Shown here piece after piece: positions 7,403 to 14,677 of a DNA stretch of 33,443 nt (position 1 is its first letter; each line of letters begins with the position of its first letter). The stretch covers positions 1-33,443 of the forward strand of contig JAQBTG010000040.1 of assembly GCA_027624955.1 (NCBI GenBank), written 5' to 3'. Origin of the DNA: Pseudomonadota bacterium (GTDB taxonomy: Bacteria > Pseudomonadota > Alphaproteobacteria > UBA828). The position numbers were made by a program, and so were the translations under genes. A model generated the notes under the pieces. That model did not search any database and was not told the origin of the DNA. It was given only the letters and a program-made list of their open reading frames with translations.

Positions 7403-8631
7403 CTCGCCGCTTCGATTTCAGATTTGCCGCCAATGGCAATCACGTCCGCCGCTTCGAGCGCGGCGATTTCCGCTTTTGAATAGCCGGCTTCGGCGAGTAT
7501 TTCGGCAGTATCGGCGCCGAGTGCTCGGGCGGCGCGACGCGGCGCCACCTCGCCATCTATAAGAATCGGCTGGCGTACCATGCGGACTTCGCCGCGCACT
7601 GAATGTGGCACGCTTTGCACACTTTGTTGTGCGGCGGCGAAATCGCTGGCCAACGCCGCTTTCACATCGTTCACCGGCGCGCACGGCAATTGGCCATGTA
7701 AGCGTTCCAGCCAATCGTCCGTGCTGCGCGTCAGGAATACCGACTGCAGGCGGCGTACGACTTCTTCCCGGTTGTCCAAACGCGCTTGAAAACTTTCCAT
7801 GCAAGGATCATCGATCCATTGCGGTTTTTCCAATGCGTGACAAAGGCGCGGCCAAAAGTTGGTCTTGTTGGTCATGATGAAGATCCAACCATCAGACGTC
7901 TCGTACATTTCGCTCGGTACCAGAGAAGGGTGGCCGGAGCGCGGCACTCGGCGAGGTTCGAACCCTTCGTTTAAATGCCAGGTCGCGGGATAGCTTAAAT
8001 TGGCCATGGCCACGTCGAACAGCGAGGCATCGTAATCTTGGCCTTTGCCGCTTTGGCGCGCACCCATGACACCCGATACGAGCGCCAAAGCTGCGGTTAA
8101 CCCAGCCATGAAATCGACGATAGACAGGCCCATGCGCGTCGGTGGGCCGTCGGGCTCGCCGGTCATGGAGAGATATCCGGCCTCGGCTTGCATGACATAG
8201 TCGAGACCTGGCCAGCCCGCACGTTCGTTATTTCGCCCATAGGCGGAAAGATGCACGCAGACGAACTCGGGTTTGATCGCGCCGAGCGCCGCGTAATCGA
8301 GGCCGAGCTTGGCCGGCAAATCACCACGCAGATTGTTGATCAACGCATCGGCGCCGGCGACGATGCGGCCAAGGATTTCCTGTCCGGCCGGCGTTTTGAG
8401 GTCGAGCGCCAGACATTTTTTATTGCAGCTAAAAGTTTGGAAAAACAGGCTGTCGCCATCCTCCGAATAGGGCACCACATGGCGGCCCATTTCGCCGCCG
8501 CTATGATGGTTTTCGATCTTGATAACCTCGGCACCGAGATCGGCTAGATACATGGTGCCGAACGGCGCTGCGCCATATTGCTCAATGGTTATGAGCTTCA
8601 GGCCCGTGAGGGGGAGCGACAATGTTGTCAT
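7399..8631 (-). CDS. CaiB/BaiF-family (class III) CoA-transferase
   Basis: A 410-residue formyl-CoA-transferase-like enzyme. LYLADLGAEVIKIE-like sequence (MYLADLGAEVIKIE, residues 27-40) marks the CoA-binding Rossmann part. D173 in SIVDFMAG aligns with the catalytic Asp169 of oxalate formyl-CoA transferase. GKGQDYDASLFD near residue 196 and a C-terminal region rich in PLILIDGE-type sequence complete the family pattern. It moves CoA between carboxylic acids, usually from succinyl-CoA or acetyl-CoA. It is the second gene of a minus-strand pair with the acyl-CoA dehydrogenase (nine-base gap), so it probably makes the acyl-CoA that the dehydrogenase oxidises. Confidence 0.92.
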   Translation of the reverse strand: MTTLSLPLTGLKLITIEQYGAAPFGTMYLADLGAEVIKIENHHSGGEMGRHVVPYSEDGDSLFFQTFSCNKKCLALDLKTPAGQEILGRIVAGADALINNLRGDLPAKLGLDYAALGAIKPEFVCVHLSAYGRNNERAGWPGLDYVMQAEAGYLSMTGEPDGPPTRMGLSIVDFMAGLTAALALVSGVMGARQSGKGQDYDASLFDVAMANLSYPATWHLNEGFEPRRVPRSGHPSLVPSEMYETSDGWIFIMTNKTNFWPRLCHALEKPQWIDDPCMESFQARLDNREEVVRRLQSVFLTRSTDDWLERLHGQLPCAPVNDVKAALASDFAAAQQSVQSVPHSVRGEVRMVRQPILIDGEVAPRRAARALGADTAEILAEAGYSKAEIAALEAADVIAIGGKSEIEAAS

Positions 8632-8640
8632 ATCTGGAGC

Positions 8641-9813
8641 TCAGATCGGGTTGCGTTCAATGAGTTGACGCGCAATGACGATACGCTGAATTTCGTTCGT
8701 TCCTTCGCCAATCAGGAGAAGCGGTGCGTCGCGGAACATGCGCTCAATCGGAAATTCCTTCGAATAGCCGTAGCCGCCGTGGATTCGCATCGCGTCTAGC
8801 GCATTTTCCATCGCCGATTCGGTGGCGAACAGTTTGGCCATGCCGGCCTCCATATCGGCGCGCTCGCCGCGCTGATAGGCCTCCGCCGCGCGCTGGGTGA
8901 GAAGACGCGCCGCCTGGACACGCGTCGCCATGTCGGCGAGTTTGAGCTGAATTGCCTGATGCTCGCAGATCGGCTTGCCGAAGGTTTTGCGCATCTGGCT
9001 GTATTTAACCGATTCGTCGAGTGTTGCCTGGGCAATGCCAACACCACGCGCCGCTACGTTGATACGGCCAAGCTCAAGCCCACTCAGCACCTGTTTCAGG
9101 CCGAACCCCTCTTTGCCGCCGATCAGCCGGTCCGCGGCGACAAAATAATCTTCGAACACCAACTCGGCGGTATCGATTCCCTTGTAGCCAAGCTTTTCCA
9201 GCTTGCGGCTCACATTAAAACCGGGACCCTTCTCAGCGATAAAAAGACTCATGCCAGTGTGGCGCGGTTTGGCATTCGGGTCCGTCTTGGCGAGGAGCGC
9301 CACGCAGTTGCCATGTATCGAATTCGTGATCCACATTTTGTTGCCGTTCACCCGGTAGCCTTCGTTGCCCTCGCGCTTGGCGACCGTGCGGATGGCCTGC
9401 AAATCGGTGCCGGCGTCGGGCTCTGTGAGGGCGACTCCACCGCGTAACTCGCCGGTGGCGAAGCGCGGCAGGTAACTTTCTTTTTGCTCCTCTGTGCCAT
9501 GCCGCTCGACTGCGGCGGCCATGATAAGATGCGAGTTGATGATGCCGCTCACCGACATCCAGGCACCAGAGATTTTTTCGACGATCTTGGCGTAGGTCGT
9601 AGCTGGCAGCCCTAGGCCGCCATATTCAGCCGAAATCGTGGCGCCGAACAGGCCCAATTCCTTCATTTTTACGACGATTTCTTCGGGGTAAATATCCCCG
9701 GCCTCGAGTTCTGATACATACGGCCTGACGTCGCGTTCGAGAAAATGCTCGATCCCGTCCAAAATCATTTCTTCCTGTTCCCGGTCGATGGCCGGAATTG
9801 GCTCGCGCTGCAT
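8641..9813 (-). CDS. Acyl-CoA dehydrogenase
   Basis: A 390-residue FAD enzyme of full family length. The start MQREPIPAID is chosen because AAAAGGAG lies just upstream; the frame stays open another 39 codons but that stretch covers the promoter and a palindrome. Visible landmarks are LTEPDAGTDLQAIRT (FAD/substrate signature), MWITNS, LGYKGIDTAELVFEDYFV and ERMFRDAPLLLIGEGTNEIQ, where E370 is the expected catalytic base. This resembles the glutaryl-CoA/short-chain branch in general form, but no decarboxylating residue can be read with confidence. It leads an operon with the CaiB transferase and diverges from the ABC transporter operon. Confidence 0.93.
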   Translation of the reverse strand: MQREPIPAIDREQEEMILDGIEHFLERDVRPYVSELEAGDIYPEEIVVKMKELGLFGATISAEYGGLGLPATTYAKIVEKISGAWMSVSGIINSHLIMAAAVERHGTEEQKESYLPRFATGELRGGVALTEPDAGTDLQAIRTVAKREGNEGYRVNGNKMWITNSIHGNCVALLAKTDPNAKPRHTGMSLFIAEKGPGFNVSRKLEKLGYKGIDTAELVFEDYFVAADRLIGGKEGFGLKQVLSGLELGRINVAARGVGIAQATLDESVKYSQMRKTFGKPICEHQAIQLKLADMATRVQAARLLTQRAAEAYQRGERADMEAGMAKLFATESAMENALDAMRIHGGYGYSKEFPIERMFRDAPLLLIGEGTNEIQRIVIARQLIERNPI

Positions 9814-10214
9814 CGGTTGATTCTCCTTTTGCTTAGCCCCGTTGGAGGGCAAAAAGTATAATTTGTCCGGACAACGTAAAATATGCTTGTGGCGATGGCT
9901 TTGGGAAGGTATTTCAATTTCAGGCATCATTTGATCTTATGCAAATTGGCTAAGCTAACGCTGTTTGCATGAGTGACTGGAAAGCAACTGCACGGGAGAT
10001 CCAAGGGTTATTGACACCTGCTTACGAGTTCGAGAGAACGGCATTCGGGAGGACGCGCGAAAATTTGACTTGCCTCCCGGGTCCTAATCTAGAAACTTGT
10101 AAGGGCCTAACCGGAATGCCAAAAAAATCCGGGCGAAACGGCGAAACAGGGACGTCAGTCGTTTGATTCTTGGGTGTGACATAGACAAATTGGCGGAAAG
10201 GGCGATTTATTGCC
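9814..10214. other. Divergent regulatory region between acyl-CoA dehydrogenase and ABC operon
   Basis: About 400 bases without a credible gene. It holds the perfect palindrome at 9863-9874, a TATACT-like -10 for the leftward gene (9855-9860 on the complement), and an inverted repeat CGGGAGG/CCTCCCG (10046-10052 and 10073-10079). A TTGACT box at 10065-10070 followed by TAATCT is a weak rightward promoter candidate with a short spacer. The 65-codon frame at 9969-10166 lacks a ribosome site and looks spurious. Confidence 0.6.
9863..9874. promoter_or_regulatory. Perfect palindrome TTGTCCGGACAA (putative GntR-type operator)
   Basis: The 12-base sequence is its own reverse complement. It lies 49 bases before the acyl-CoA dehydrogenase start, with a TATACT-like -10 two bases beyond it on the leftward strand, and it may also influence the ABC operon. 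Near copies occur in two other divergent regions (21329-21340 and, more degenerate, 25772-25783). TTGTC/GACAA arms resemble operators of FadR/VanR-type GntR repressors; no such regulator is in the window. Confidence 0.65.
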
Positions 10215-11336
10215 ATGGCTGGTGATGGCGAAATTGTAATTAAGGGTATCAAGAAAGTGTTCGGACCCACGGTAGCGGTCCAGGACATTAACTTGACTAT
10301 TCCAGACGGCTGTTATTGCTGTCTGCTTGGGCCAAGCGGTTGCGGCAAGACGACGCTGTTGCGCATGATCGCCGGGCACGAAACGCCGTCAGAGGGCGAC
10401 ATTTCGATTGGTGGAACATCGGTGGTTAACTTGCCGACCGGTTCGCGCGGCACGTCGATGATGTTTCAGAGCTATGCTCTATTTCCGCATCTGAGCGTGT
10501 TGGACAATGTTGCATTCAGCTTAAAAATGAAGCGCGTCAATAAGACTGAGCGCCGCGAACAGGCATACGAAGTGCTGAAGCGCGTGCAGCTTGAACCGAT
10601 GGCCAACCGTATGCCGGAGCAATTATCTGGCGGGCAGCAGCAGCGCGTCGCGTTGGCCCGGTCCCTCATCACGAATCCAAAGGTTCTGTTGCTTGATGAG
10701 CCTCTCTCGGCGCTTGACGAGTATCTCCGCCTTCATATGCGGGCAGAGTTAAAGGCGATCCAGCAGGACCTCGGTATCTCGTTCATTCATGTGACGCACA
10801 CGCAGCCTGAGGCGCTCGCCATGGGCGACATGGTTGTGGTGATGGATACCGGACATATCGAACAAACCGGTACGGCGTTCGAAATATACGGTAAGCCGAA
10901 AACCACATATGTGGCTGAATTTATGGGTGGCTGGAACGTGGTCAGTGGGACCGTAGCCGAAATAAAAGATGGTGAAGCCACGGTCAAGGGCAGCGATGGT
11001 GTGGTGTATGGCGTCATCGCCAACGGTGAGGGCGTCGGCGCTGATATGAATATCGGCATCCGGCGCGACAAAATTCACCTCAAGCGCGATCATGCTGATG
11101 GTAAAAATTCGATAGCCGGTGTGGTGCATGCCATTGAGTATCAAGGCAATTGGGTCAAAGTAACGATCATCAAACCAAATGACGAGCGCTTGGTGGCGGT
11201 AATAGAGGATCATGAATTTTTCGAAAACCCAACAGTTGCGGGCGACCGTGTCCATGCCGTTTGGTCCGTAGCGGACGGCCGGCTGTTGGAAGAAGCAATG
11301 GGCAGTCAGAACCTAATCGGGGAGACCTTCGACTAG
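10215..11336 (+). CDS. ABC transporter ATP-binding protein (PotA-like)
   Basis: A 373-residue ATPase of the spermidine/putrescine (MOI/CUT1-like) type. Walker A GPSGCGKTT spans residues 39-47, the Q-loop is Q85, the signature LSGGQQQR starts at 137, Walker B VLLLDEP spans 157-163, the D-loop is SALDE and the switch His is H195. The last 120 residues form the TOBE-type regulatory domain common to PotA, with NIGIRRDKIHL and a YQGNWVKV motif. The Walker and signature motifs are intact, so it should be active. It heads the rightward operon with the binding protein and two permeases. Family knowledge points to import of polyamine-like or other small organic solutes; the ligand is unknown. Confidence 0.94.
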   Translation: MAGDGEIVIKGIKKVFGPTVAVQDINLTIPDGCYCCLLGPSGCGKTTLLRMIAGHETPSEGDISIGGTSVVNLPTGSRGTSMMFQSYALFPHLSVLDNVAFSLKMKRVNKTERREQAYEVLKRVQLEPMANRMPEQLSGGQQQRVALARSLITNPKVLLLDEPLSALDEYLRLHMRAELKAIQQDLGISFIHVTHTQPEALAMGDMVVVMDTGHIEQTGTAFEIYGKPKTTYVAEFMGGWNVVSGTVAEIKDGEATVKGSDGVVYGVIANGEGVGADMNIGIRRDKIHLKRDHADGKNSIAGVVHAIEYQGNWVKVTIIKPNDERLVAVIEDHEFFENPTVAGDRVHAVWSVADGRLLEEAMGSQNLIGETFD

Positions 11337-11438
11337 GACTTCCCCAGCGGATGAAGTGTCGCAGATTGGCTGGCCAGGATGTGGGGGAGCGTTAAAATAA
11401 ATGCGTAATCAGGCAGATGACAGGCGAGGAGTATGAAT

Positions 11439-12737
11439 ATGAGTAAGAACAAAAACGGCAAGACAGAAAAAGGTATTAGCCGCCGCTCAATACTCAAGGG
11501 TACAGCCGCCGTGGCTGGCCTTGCAGCAGGTACCGCGATCGGCGGTTTTCCAACAATTTGGGCACAGGACGATATCACAGTGCGCACGCTGGGCATGGCG
11601 GTTTCCAACATGCCGCAGTTGGAGGAGATGGCGAATGACGCCTTACCCTTCAAGGTCCAGCAGACGGCGGCCCAAATCCCAGACATCATGGCGCGTGGCA
11701 TCAACCAGCCGGAATCGGCTGATCTCTTTGAGCCGCCTTACATGCTCATGCGGGCCATGTGGCCGACTGGCAAGTTCCAGGCTTGGGACACCACAAAACT
11801 TCCGCAATGGGACAGTGTAGTTGATCTCTATAAGGAGCCCGGCAAGATTTGGCCGGACGCATGGTTCGGCGATGGTCAAAACCCAAGCTTTGTGGGTTAC
11901 ACCTCTGGCCAAGAGGCGAAGGACTTCGTCAAGGCCGGGTCGACCAAGTGGATCACCAACCATCCGGTGCTGCACAACGCCGATACTCTGGGCATTCGCC
12001 CTGACATCATCGGTCGTCCGGTCGATTCCTGGAAAGAACTGATCAATCCTGAGTTCGCCGGTCGTTCGGCCCTCGTTTCCTTCTCACAGATTGGCTTAAT
12101 GGACGCGGCGATGGCGTTCCAGGCCAATGGCGAGCGTGAGTACATCGATAAGGGCAACATGACACGTGAGGAAATCGATTTTTCGGTTGATCGCCTCATC
12201 GAACTTAAGAAGGAAGGCCACTGGCGTGTTCTGTGGTCAACGTTCAACGAGTCGGTCCAGCTCATGGTATCGGGCGAAGTCGTCATCCAATCCATGTGGT
12301 CGCCGGCGGTGACCGCAGTGCGCGAGCAAGGCGTACCATGCATTTATCAAGACCTTAAGGAAGGTTACCGTTCCTGGACTCTTGGCCACATGATGCCGAA
12401 ACATGTCGAAGGCAAAAAGCAGGGCGCGGTCTATGACTATGTGAGTTGGTACCATTCAGGTCCGGCCGGTGCGTTTTTTGCTCGTCAGGGCTACTACGTC
12501 GTGACACCGAAAAACACCCAAAAATATCTGCCGGCGCCGGAGTGGGATTTCTGGATGGAAGGCAAGCCGGCAACGGTTGATATTTACAGCCCGTTCGGCA
12601 AGCTCATGGAGAGTGCAGGCGCCGTACGCGATGGTGGCTCCTACAAGAACCGCATGGGCCGTGTTGCGGTATGGAACTCGGTTATGGATGAGAACGAATA
12701 TCTCACCGAGCGGTGGAACGAATTCATGGCCGCGTAA
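11439..12737 (+). CDS. Tat-exported extracellular substrate-binding protein (PotD-like)
   Basis: A 432-residue periplasmic binding protein. The second in-frame ATG (11439) is preferred because GAGGAG (11426-11431) is 7 bases before it; the first ATG at 11433 is too close. The N-terminus has a twin-arginine signal, SRRSILKG (residues 14-21), a hydrophobic stretch, and a likely cleavage after IWA. The body carries PotD-like features such as GYTSGQEA, the RPVDSWKELINPEFAGR element and a C-terminal EYLTERWNEF segment. Tat export suggests folding before secretion. A strong hairpin terminator immediately follows, expected to make this gene more abundant than the permeases. Confidence 0.9.
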   Translation: MSKNKNGKTEKGISRRSILKGTAAVAGLAAGTAIGGFPTIWAQDDITVRTLGMAVSNMPQLEEMANDALPFKVQQTAAQIPDIMARGINQPESADLFEPPYMLMRAMWPTGKFQAWDTTKLPQWDSVVDLYKEPGKIWPDAWFGDGQNPSFVGYTSGQEAKDFVKAGSTKWITNHPVLHNADTLGIRPDIIGRPVDSWKELINPEFAGRSALVSFSQIGLMDAAMAFQANGEREYIDKGNMTREEIDFSVDRLIELKKEGHWRVLWSTFNESVQLMVSGEVVIQSMWSPAVTAVREQGVPCIYQDLKEGYRSWTLGHMMPKHVEGKKQGAVYDYVSWYHSGPAGAFFARQGYYVVTPKNTQKYLPAPEWDFWMEGKPATVDIYSPFGKLMESAGAVRDGGSYKNRMGRVAVWNSVMDENEYLTERWNEFMAA

Positions 12738-12752
12738 GGTCAAGAATATTTG

Positions 12753-12788
12753 GATGCGGGGCGCCTCGGCGTCCCGCATCTCTTTTTT
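12753..12788 (+). terminator. Rho-independent terminator/attenuator between binding protein and permeases
   Basis: GATGCGGG pairs with CCCGCATC at 12753-12780, with CGCC/GGCG stacked inside, giving about 12-13 paired bases and a tiny loop. TCTTTTTT follows. Position after the binding protein and before the permease genes fits partial termination that tunes subunit ratios. Confidence 0.88.
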
Positions 12789-12820
12789 CATTTAGATAAT
12801 CGAATTTTAGGGACGCGTTT

Positions 12821-13690
12821 ATGGCGGGGTTGACAGCGATATTTAACCGCTATTCCACCATATTACAGATTTCACCTTTGGTGATCACGCTCACGCTCTT
12901 TCTCTTAGGGCCGGTGGTGGTCATCATCATCCTTAGTCTGTGGAAGTTCGACGGATTCTTGACGCTGGACGGCGTATGGACGCTGAGGAATTATGAGAGG
13001 ATTTTCACACGCTCCCTAACTGTCAGCAATTATCTGCAGACAGGAAAAATGTTGCTCATCACTTTGGGGGTAACGTTCGTTCTCGGATTTACCTTGGCCT
13101 ATTTCTTGGTTTTCGACCTGGTGAAACTCAGAACCAAGATGCTTCTCTTTTTGCTCTGTGTCGTGCCGTTTTGGACTTCAGCTGTTATCCGCACGGTTGC
13201 CTGGATTCCCTTTCTCGGTAAGGAAGGCATCATCAATAAGGCAGTTATGGGCCTTGGCCTTGCAAATCAGCCACTGGAATTTTTGCTGTTTTCCGAATTT
13301 GCGGTACTGCTCTCTTACATTCAGATTTTCACTCTCTTTATGATGGCGCCGCTGTTCAATGTGATGGCGCGAATAAATCGGGATTTGATTGAAGCTGCGC
13401 GTGATAATGGCGCCAATTCAATTCAGATACTGTTCAACATTATCTTGCCGTTGTGTAAGCCAGGCATCGCTATCGGCTCTATTTTTGTGATAGCGCTCGT
13501 CGCCAGCGACTTCACCGCCATTCGTATTCTGGGTGGGTCACAGGTCGGAACGGTGGCGGCTTCGATGGCTAACCAGATTTACAGCGCGCAATATCCGCCC
13601 GCCGCCGCGACCGCAATTATCCTGCTGCTGGCAGTCTTGCTCTTGGTCGGTGGAATTATGCGTGTGGTTGATGTGAGAAGGCAGCTTTAA
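12821..13690 (+). CDS. ABC transporter permease (PotB-like)
   Basis: A 289-residue inner-membrane protein with about six helices; the first hydrophobic segment is LVITLTLFLLGPVVVIIILSL. The cytoplasmic EAA coupling loop is visible as LIEAARDNGANSIQILFNIILPLCKPGI around residues 188-215, which contacts the ATPase. The sequence MARINRDL precedes it as in PotB-type permeases. The gene follows the terminator-like hairpin at 12753-12788 and precedes the second permease by two bases. It pairs with the 13693-14541 protein to form the transmembrane channel of the same importer. Confidence 0.92.
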   Translation: MAGLTAIFNRYSTILQISPLVITLTLFLLGPVVVIIILSLWKFDGFLTLDGVWTLRNYERIFTRSLTVSNYLQTGKMLLITLGVTFVLGFTLAYFLVFDLVKLRTKMLLFLLCVVPFWTSAVIRTVAWIPFLGKEGIINKAVMGLGLANQPLEFLLFSEFAVLLSYIQIFTLFMMAPLFNVMARINRDLIEAARDNGANSIQILFNIILPLCKPGIAIGSIFVIALVASDFTAIRILGGSQVGTVAASMANQIYSAQYPPAAATAIILLLAVLLLVGGIMRVVDVRRQL

Positions 13691-13692
13691 AT

Positions 13693-14541
13693 ATGCGGGA
13701 AGGTATCAAAAGAGCACCGGGGTATTGGCCGCGCGCCGCGCTGTTCTATATTTATTTGCTGTTTCTATACGGCCCGATCATCATCATCCTGCTTCTTTCT
13801 TTCCAGGCGGAAAATGCGTCGCTGTCATTTCCGATGCAGGGCTTTTCTTTATTTTACTTCGGTGAAATCTTCGATCCCCAATATATCGGCGATTTCCGCT
13901 GGCCGTTTGGCCGCTCGGTTATTCTCGGGCTCATTGTGATGGTGCTCACGATGGGCATCTCCTTCTTGGCCGGGCTGGCTTTCCGCAAAAATTTTAAGGG
14001 AAACATCCTTGTATTCTACATGGTGGTTGCCAGTCTGATCTGCCCTTCGATCCTCATTAGCCTCGGCATCGGGATTGGCTTCGCGAACCTCGGATTGACC
14101 AGTCAGTGGTGGTCGGGTGGCCTCGGCGCGCACCTCAGTTGGACCCTGCCGTTCGGCGTGTTGATCATGCTGGCCGTATTCAGCCGCCTCGACACCCGGC
14201 TCGAAGAAGCTGCCAGAGACCAAGGTGCCAGCCAATGGCAAACACTACGCAATGTCACCATTCCGATCACCTTGCCGGGCCTGATTGGCGTGGCATTGTT
14301 TGGCTTTACCCTGTCGTATGACGAATACCCGCGCATTTCAAACGTCGCAGGCGAGGACAATACTCTGCCCGTTGAGTTGGTGAACGCCTTGTCTTTGGCT
14401 GCAACGCCGACGATTTACGCGATTGGCACGATGACCACGTTGTTTTCGTTGACCATCATCTTCACCACTTTTATCGTCGTCTATATCATGGCAAAGCGCC
14501 GCCAAGGTCTTGGCTTGAAAAAAGCAACCGCAGACGAGTGA
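13693..14541 (+). CDS. ABC transporter permease (PotC-like)
   Basis: A 282-residue inner-membrane protein with about six helices. The coupling loop LEEAARDQGASQWQTLRNVTIPITLPGL lies around residues 173-200, and SYDEYPRISNVAGEDNTLPVEL follows as in PotC-type proteins (usually F-D-D or Y-D-E). It starts two bases after the stop of the partner permease, so translation is likely coupled. The C-terminal tail MAKRRQGLGLKKA is basic, as expected for the cytoplasmic side. It completes the PotABCD-like importer; the hydantoinase-type genes follow 136 bases downstream on the same strand. Confidence 0.92.
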   Translation: MREGIKRAPGYWPRAALFYIYLLFLYGPIIIILLLSFQAENASLSFPMQGFSLFYFGEIFDPQYIGDFRWPFGRSVILGLIVMVLTMGISFLAGLAFRKNFKGNILVFYMVVASLICPSILISLGIGIGFANLGLTSQWWSGGLGAHLSWTLPFGVLIMLAVFSRLDTRLEEAARDQGASQWQTLRNVTIPITLPGLIGVALFGFTLSYDEYPRISNVAGEDNTLPVELVNALSLAATPTIYAIGTMTTLFSLTIIFTTFIVVYIMAKRRQGLGLKKATADE

Positions 14542-14677
14542 AACAGTTTATCTCGTCCGACGACGGTAACAGGACCGGCGCTTCCTTGGTCCGGCCCGTA
14601 TCGTTTTTAATGAAAGACTCAGCGCGCCAACGCGTCTAGCCAGCCGCCTTGGCGGTATCCAGTAGGGAGATAAAGAA

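Noticed and set aside
9814-9930. N-terminal extension of the acyl-CoA dehydrogenase frame
   Set aside because: It would place coding sequence over the TTGTCCGGACAA palindrome and -10-like box, while a strong ribosome site marks the start at 9813.
9969-10166. A 65-codon frame in the divergent region before the ABC operon
   Set aside because: No ribosome site, no recognisable features, and it overlaps candidate regulatory elements.
14572-14608. Possible terminator between the last permease and hyuA (GGACC/GGTCC arms, later T run)
   Set aside because: The stem is only five pairs with an 11-base loop, and the T run starts 11 bases after the stem.
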